The notes beneath the pieces are model-generated. The model saw only the letters and a list, made by a program, of their open reading frames with translations, searched no databases and was not told the origin of the DNA. A stretch of 50,345 nt of DNA from JBDSTW01 sp039914705 (GTDB lineage: Bacteria > Pseudomonadota > Gammaproteobacteria > SURF-13), in NCBI GenBank assembly GCA_039914705.1, contig JBDSOT010000132.1, positions 1-50,345 of the forward strand. Direction: 5' to 3'. Every line of letters starts with the position of its first letter. The first letter of the stretch is position 1. Below are positions 46,338 through 50,345 of this stretch, piece by piece. Made by a program: the position numbers and the translations under genes.

Positions 46338-46637
46338 TTGCTCTATGCCATCATAAGTGAAGATATTAATGACAGCCTGGAGCGCCGACGCGCCGCGCGC
46401 CCGGCACATCTGCAACGCTTAACACAATTACGCGACGAAGGCCGCCTGGTATTAGCCGGCCCGCATCCGGCCATCGACAATGACGATCCCGGCGCGGCGG
46501 GCTTCACCGGCAGCCTGATCGTTGCGGAATTTGCCTCGTTGGAGCAAGCCCAGGCCTGGGCCGATTCCGATCCGTATCAGGCTGCAGGCGTCTACTCCAA
46601 GCTCACCGTGAAACCCTATAAAAAGATATTGCCGTGA
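46338..46637 (+). CDS. yciI: YciI family protein
   Basis: 99-residue protein with the compact ferredoxin-like YciI fold; function unknown. It contains RPAHLQRLTQLRDEGRLVLAGP and DDPGAAGFTGSLIVAEF, ending VKPYKKILP, nearly the E. coli pattern. The frame is open well upstream inside yciB. TTG at 46338 gives LLYAIISEDI aligned with the E. coli MLYVIYAQD start and lies four bases after the yciB stop, so it is chosen. The stop overlaps bolA as GTGA. Confidence 0.92.
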   Translation: MLYAIISEDINDSLERRRAARPAHLQRLTQLRDEGRLVLAGPHPAIDNDDPGAAGFTGSLIVAEFASLEQAQAWADSDPYQAAGVYSKLTVKPYKKILP

Positions 46638-46933
46638 TACCCTCTGCTGAACGGGTAAGCATGATCGAGGAACGCTTACGCGAGGCCTTATCCCCGCAGC
46701 ATATTGAGATCGTCGATGACAGCCATAAGCATGCCGGACACGCGGGTGCGCGCAGCGGCGGCGGACATTTCAGCGTGACCTTGGTCGCGGAAATTTTTGC
46801 CGGCGAGAAACCTTTGCAGCGGCATCGCCGCGTTTACGATGCCTTGGGGTCCGCCATGCAAACCGACATCCACGCCCTCAGCATCCGCGCCTACACACCG
46901 CAGGAATTCACTAGCCTTAATCCAAAGGAATAA
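46634..46933 (+). CDS. bolA: BolA family transcription/Fe-S regulator
   Basis: 99-residue protein, GTG start overlapping the yciI stop (GTGA). It has IEERLREALSPQHIEIVDDSHKHAGH, GGGHFSVTLVAEIFAGEKPLQRHRRVYDALG and HALSIRAYTPQEF, the BolA fold with its conserved His. BolA binds monothiol glutaredoxins and DNA and tunes morphology, biofilm and stress genes. Cotranscribed with yciB-yciI and the downstream parvulin. Confidence 0.95.
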   Translation: MIPSAERVSMIEERLREALSPQHIEIVDDSHKHAGHAGARSGGGHFSVTLVAEIFAGEKPLQRHRRVYDALGSAMQTDIHALSIRAYTPQEFTSLNPKE

Positions 46934-46938
46934 TTCGC

Positions 46939-47856
46939 ATGCAAAAAATCATTAATAATCTGTTGCTCGTGAGTTTACTCAGCGTTGCATTGACGGCTTG
47001 TAATAAAAGTCCGGGCGACAAGCAGGACGTCACTAAAATTGCTCCGGCAGCGGCCTCGGCAAATACTGATGTGGTGGCCACAGTAAACGGCAAGCCCATA
47101 ACAAAATCGGTATTCGATATTTATGTGAATCAACGGCACGCCTCACGACCCGACGACGCATCGGCGAATGATCCTAAAGCCGCCCTTGAAGAAACTGTGA
47201 ACCGTGAGGTTATTTATCAGGAGGCGTTGCGCAAAGGCTTGGACAAAACAGCGCCGGTGATGGCCGAGCTGGAAAACAGCGAGCGTAATGTGCTTGCCAA
47301 TGCACTGTTACGCGATTATCTGGAAACCCACAAATCCACCGATGAGGCGCTGAAGAAAGAATACGATGCCACGATTTCACAACTGGCATCCAAGGAAAAC
47401 AAGGCACGGCACATCCTTGTTAAAGACGAACAGGATGCTAAAAATATCATTAAACAACTGGACAGCGGGGCGGATTTTGCCGCCATCGCCAAGGAGAAAT
47501 CTCTGGACATCACATCCGGAAAGGAAGGCGGTGATCTCGGTTGGTTTCAGGCAGGGCAGATGGTCAAGCCGTTCAGCGATGCGGTGGCGTCAATGAACAA
47601 AGGCAGCTACAGCAAGACACCTGTGCAGACCGAATTCGGCTGGCATATTATCCTGCTGGAAGACACGCGCGATGTGAAGCCGCCGGAGTTTAATCAGGTT
47701 AAAGAGAACGTACGCGCTGTGGTGCAAAGCAAGGGCATCAAGGATTACCTCGCCCAGCTGAAGGCGCAGGCCAAGATTGAGATTAAACAAGGCACGCCTG
47801 CTGCGCCGGGCAAACAAGATGCTGCGCCCGCGCCTTCGGCGGCGCCGGTCAAGTAA
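46939..47856 (+). CDS. Peptidyl-prolyl cis-trans isomerase lipoprotein (parvulin/SurA-like)
   Basis: 305-residue lipoprotein, MQKIINNLLLVSLLSVALTAC with lipobox LTAC. An N-terminal helical chaperone part (NREVIYQEALRKGL, LLRDYLETHK) is followed by a parvulin domain: KARHILVKDEQDAKNIIKQL, GADFAAIAKEKSLD, GGDLGWFQAGQMVKPF, FGWHIILLEDTRDVKPP. It probably folds exported proteins in the periplasm or at the outer membrane. The C-terminus is Ala/Pro-rich (PAAPGKQDAAPAPSAAPVK). Class is firm; exact family (PpiC/PrsA-like) is not. Confidence 0.92.
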   Translation: MQKIINNLLLVSLLSVALTACNKSPGDKQDVTKIAPAAASANTDVVATVNGKPITKSVFDIYVNQRHASRPDDASANDPKAALEETVNREVIYQEALRKGLDKTAPVMAELENSERNVLANALLRDYLETHKSTDEALKKEYDATISQLASKENKARHILVKDEQDAKNIIKQLDSGADFAAIAKEKSLDITSGKEGGDLGWFQAGQMVKPFSDAVASMNKGSYSKTPVQTEFGWHIILLEDTRDVKPPEFNQVKENVRAVVQSKGIKDYLAQLKAQAKIEIKQGTPAAPGKQDAAPAPSAAPVK

Positions 47857-47912
47857 TCATTGGTCACAGTGTTAACTTTGGATCGAATCAACACAACAAC
47901 AGGAGCGAACAC

Positions 47913-48110
47913 ATGAAAATGTACCTTGCCTTATGTGCCGGTGCCGCATTATTAGCCACAGGCTGCGACAACACCGCGACCGAACCCAAGCCGAAGATAT
48001 ACAAGGAAGAGATTCAGGCGCTTGATAAGGCCAAGAATGTCCAAAACATCGTTGACCAGCAGGCTCAGGAACAGCGCCAGAGGCTTGATGCAGCCGAGAA
48101 AGATCAATAA
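47913..48110 (+). CDS. Small lipoprotein of unknown function
   Basis: 65-residue protein MKMYLALCAGAALLATGCDN with lipobox ATGC, then a charged Gln/Lys/Glu-rich helix (KEEIQALDKAKNVQNIVDQQ...). CAGGAG stands seven bases before the ATG. It is 56 bases after the isomerase and could be cotranscribed. I do not recognise a family; it is too small for domain assignment. Confidence 0.75.
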   Translation: MKMYLALCAGAALLATGCDNTATEPKPKIYKEEIQALDKAKNVQNIVDQQAQEQRQRLDAAEKDQ

Positions 48111-48132
48111 ACCATACCGTTGCGCGTGCAAG

Positions 48133-48268
48133 CTAAGGAAACTCTGATGTATCAATAAACGTCGTTCCCGCGAAAGCGGGAACCCAGAAAGTCACTGAAT
48201 GGTAAGCACTGGATTCCGGGTCTACGCTACGCTTCGCCCGGAATGACGACACATCAGAGCTTCCCTAA
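48133..48268. mobile_element. Putative IS5-type miniature inverted-repeat element near ligA
   Basis: A 128-base element (48137-48264) has ends GGAAACTCTGATGTATC and, reversed, GGAAGCTCTGATGTGTC (15 of 17 matched). It is flanked by CTAA at 48133-48136 and 48265-48268. Inside, CGTTCCCGCG-AAAG-CGGGAACC and GGATTCCGGG...CCCGGAATGACGA form further hairpins of the widespread TTCCCGC/GCGGGAA repeat type. The ends resemble the alaS element. It lies between the small lipoprotein and the end of ligA, with no transposase. Confidence 0.65.
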
Positions 48269-48300
48269 TATCATTGCGCTGCAACAGCGCGGTAATATTT

Positions 48301-50328
48301 TTACGATTTGAGCAACGCCAGCAAACCAGCCTCATCCATTATTTCTATGCCCAGTTGCTGCGCCTTATCGAGCTTGGAGCCGGGGTCGGCCCCTGCGACG
48401 ACACAGTGAGTCTTGGCCGAGACACTGCTACCAACCTTCGCACCCAGCGCCTCCAATTTTTCCTTGGCCTGTTCGCGTGATAGCGTCTCAAGGCTGCCGG
48501 TAAGGACAAAGGTTTTACCCTTCAATGGCGCATGCGGTGCGGGTTCTATTTTTATGTCCGCCCAGCGAATGCCTGCCGCCAGCAATTTTTCAATTACCTC
48601 GATGTTGTGCGGCTGGCGGAAAAATGTCTCGATGTGTGCGGCAACAATGGGGCCGATGTCGGGGACATTTTGCAGGGTTTCTTTATCGGTCTGCTTAATA
48701 ATTTCCAGATTACCGAAATATTTGGCCAGAGCCGCTGCGGTGGACTGCCCCACCTCGCGAATGCCGATGGCATACAGGAAGCGCGGCAACGTAGTCTGCT
48801 TGCTCCTTTGCAGAGCCGCGTGAACATTGGCGGCGGATTTTTCGCCCATGCGTTCCAGCCCGGCAAGAAGCTCGGGGGTCAGCAAGTAAAGATCGGCGAC
48901 ATTTTTCACCAGATCATGCTCGACCAGTTGATCGACGAGTTTTTCACCCACGCCCTCAATATCCAGCGCGTGGCGCGAGGCAAAATGTAAAATGCCTTCC
49001 TTGCGCTGCGCGGGACAAAACAGCGCACCGCTGCACCGCGCAATCGCCTCACCCTCTGCGCGTATCACATCGGAACCGCACACCGGACACTGCGCCGGAA
49101 TGCGATAAGGCGTTGTCCCCGGCGGACGCCGCTCCAGCACGACACCAACGATCTCCGGGATCACATCGCCGGCACGGCGCACGATCACCGTGTCGCCCAC
49201 GCGGATATCCTTGCGCTCCAGATCGTCCTGGTTATGCAGAGTGACATTAGTGACGGTGACACCACCGACACTCACCGGCTCCAGGCGCGCGCCGGGCGTG
49301 AGCGCACCGGTGCGCCCGACCTGCACACCGATGCTCACGACTCGCGTCATTTCTTCCTGCGCGGGAAATTTATGCGCAATCGCCCAACGCGGCGCGCGTG
49401 AGACGAAACCCAGTTGCTGCTGCTGCTCGATCGAATTGACCTTGTACACGACGCCGTCTATCTCATAAGCCAGCGCACTGCGCCGTGCCGCGATGTCCTG
49501 ATAGTAAGCAATGCAGCCGTCAAGTCCGTGCACCACTTTTTGTTCGGGCGTACCTTGCAAGCCCCACTCGCTCAAGCGCTGGGAAATATCACTATAGCGT
49601 GCCGGCAAACTGCCGTCTTCGGATCGGCCAACACCGTGGCAGATCATAGCCAGTGGACGCTGCGCGGTAATGCGCGGATCGAGTTGGCGCAAACTTCCGG
49701 CCGCCGCGTTGCGCGGATTGGCAAATATCTTTTCGCCGCGTTCGAGCGCCCGTGCATTCATCTCGGCGAAACCTTTTTTGGGAAGATAAACCTCGCCCCG
49801 CACCTCGATCATGCGCGGGACATGCTTACCTTTAAGTAACTGAGGAATTGGGGCAATAGTACGGATGTTCTGCGTGATGTCTTCGCCGGTCGCGCCATCG
49901 CCGCGCGTCGCCCCACGCACCAGCTTTCCATCGATATATAAAAGATTTACCGCCAAGCCATCGAGCTTCGGTTCAGCCACATATTCGACATTATCAACGA
50001 CAAGCTTCTCGCGCACACGCCGGTCAAAATCCGCGACCTCCTGCTCGCTAAAGGCATTGGCGAGTGACAGCATGGGAGTTTCATGATTAACCGCCGCGAA
50101 TTTTTTTAACGGATGAGCACCGACCTGCCGCGTTGGCGAATCGGTAGCAGCGAATTCTGGATAACGCTCTTCAAGGCTCTGCAACTCGCGCATGAGACGA
50201 TCATATTCCGCATCCGGGATTTCCGGATCGTCAAGTACGTGATAACGATTATTGTGATAATTGATCAGCGCGCGCAATTCCTTGACGCGCGCCGCGACAT
50301 TATCAGGCAGCTTGGAAATTTTAGTCAT
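48301..50328 (-). CDS. ligA: NAD+-dependent DNA ligase LigA
   Basis: Seals nicks in replication and repair using NAD+. The 675-residue product starts MTKISKLPDNVAARVKELRA. The adenylation site EPKLDGLAVNLLY (Lys of KLDG) and RGDGATGEDITQNIRT are visible, then the OB fold, the four-Cys zinc finger CPVCGSDV...CSGALFCPAQ, HhH domains (LEGVGEKLVDQLVEHDLVKNV-like) and a C-terminal BRCT (KGKTFVLTGSLETLSREQAK). It converges with the small lipoprotein. Start codon and 17 bases upstream are present. Confidence 0.98.
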   Translation of the reverse strand: MTKISKLPDNVAARVKELRALINYHNNRYHVLDDPEIPDAEYDRLMRELQSLEERYPEFAATDSPTRQVGAHPLKKFAAVNHETPMLSLANAFSEQEVADFDRRVREKLVVDNVEYVAEPKLDGLAVNLLYIDGKLVRGATRGDGATGEDITQNIRTIAPIPQLLKGKHVPRMIEVRGEVYLPKKGFAEMNARALERGEKIFANPRNAAAGSLRQLDPRITAQRPLAMICHGVGRSEDGSLPARYSDISQRLSEWGLQGTPEQKVVHGLDGCIAYYQDIAARRSALAYEIDGVVYKVNSIEQQQQLGFVSRAPRWAIAHKFPAQEEMTRVVSIGVQVGRTGALTPGARLEPVSVGGVTVTNVTLHNQDDLERKDIRVGDTVIVRRAGDVIPEIVGVVLERRPPGTTPYRIPAQCPVCGSDVIRAEGEAIARCSGALFCPAQRKEGILHFASRHALDIEGVGEKLVDQLVEHDLVKNVADLYLLTPELLAGLERMGEKSAANVHAALQRSKQTTLPRFLYAIGIREVGQSTAAALAKYFGNLEIIKQTDKETLQNVPDIGPIVAAHIETFFRQPHNIEVIEKLLAAGIRWADIKIEPAPHAPLKGKTFVLTGSLETLSREQAKEKLEALGAKVGSSVSAKTHCVVAGADPGSKLDKAQQLGIEIMDEAGLLALLKS

Positions 50329-50345
50329 GTAGGTTTGCGACGGCT

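Overview
The window is chromosomal DNA from a gammaproteobacterium. Most of it is housekeeping gene clusters whose order matches the Escherichia coli type: rodZ-pilW-rlmN-ndk; cysteine desulfurase-iscR-cysE-trmJ-suhB; recA-recX-alaS-(lysC)-csrA-tRNA-Ser-tRNA-Arg; tRNA-fMet-rimP-nusA-infB-rbfA-truB-rpsO-pnp; mutS; yciB-yciI-bolA; ligA. Genus cannot be fixed from sequence alone. A type IV pilus assembly lipoprotein gene and a pyrophosphate-economy pair (PPi-dependent phosphofructokinase next to a K+-independent H+-pyrophosphatase) would fit a free-living, possibly chemoautotrophic or methylotrophic lineage. That lifestyle is inference.

Layout. 1-7.5 kb: cell shape/pilus, rRNA/tRNA modification, nucleotide, Fe-S and cysteine genes on the minus strand, then suhB on plus. 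7.6-14.3 kb: plus-strand recA-recX-alaS, an IS5-like miniature element, lysC, a possible short RNA, csrA and two tRNAs, with a duplicated tRNA-Ser 3' end behind the first. 14.5-20.9 kb is the accessory part. Two paralogous secreted glycoside-hydrolase-like proteins, both on minus, bracket the divergent polyamine genes speA and speE. The paralogs share a nearly identical signal peptide, a sigma-54-type -24/-12 promoter and an upstream palindrome. 20.9-24.6 kb: proB, obgE and an adenylate kinase with a long histone-H1-like Lys/Ala/Pro tail, all minus. 25.0-28.5 kb: pfp and hppA. 28.7-33.7 kb: phoR, a UPF0114 membrane protein, a CaCA antiporter, a DUF4124 protein and a FetAB-type exporter. 33.9-42.9 kb: the minus-strand nusA-infB-pnp translation/RNA-decay operon headed by initiator tRNA. 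43.0-48.1 kb: mutS, yciB, yciI, bolA, a parvulin-type lipoprotein and a small lipoprotein on plus. 48.1-50.3 kb: a second IS5-like miniature element and ligA.

The most promising observations are: (1) the duplicated secreted-protein genes that look like a small sigma-54 regulon; (2) the adenylate kinase-H1-like fusion; (3) the pfp-hppA cluster with a structured intergenic leader; (4) two genes (recX and a FetA-like ATPase) whose family-consistent start appears to be CTG behind a good Shine-Dalgarno; (5) a candidate short RNA in front of csrA; (6) two non-autonomous elements with IS5-type ends flanked by CTAA. No CRISPR array, prophage, transposase gene or rRNA operon was seen.
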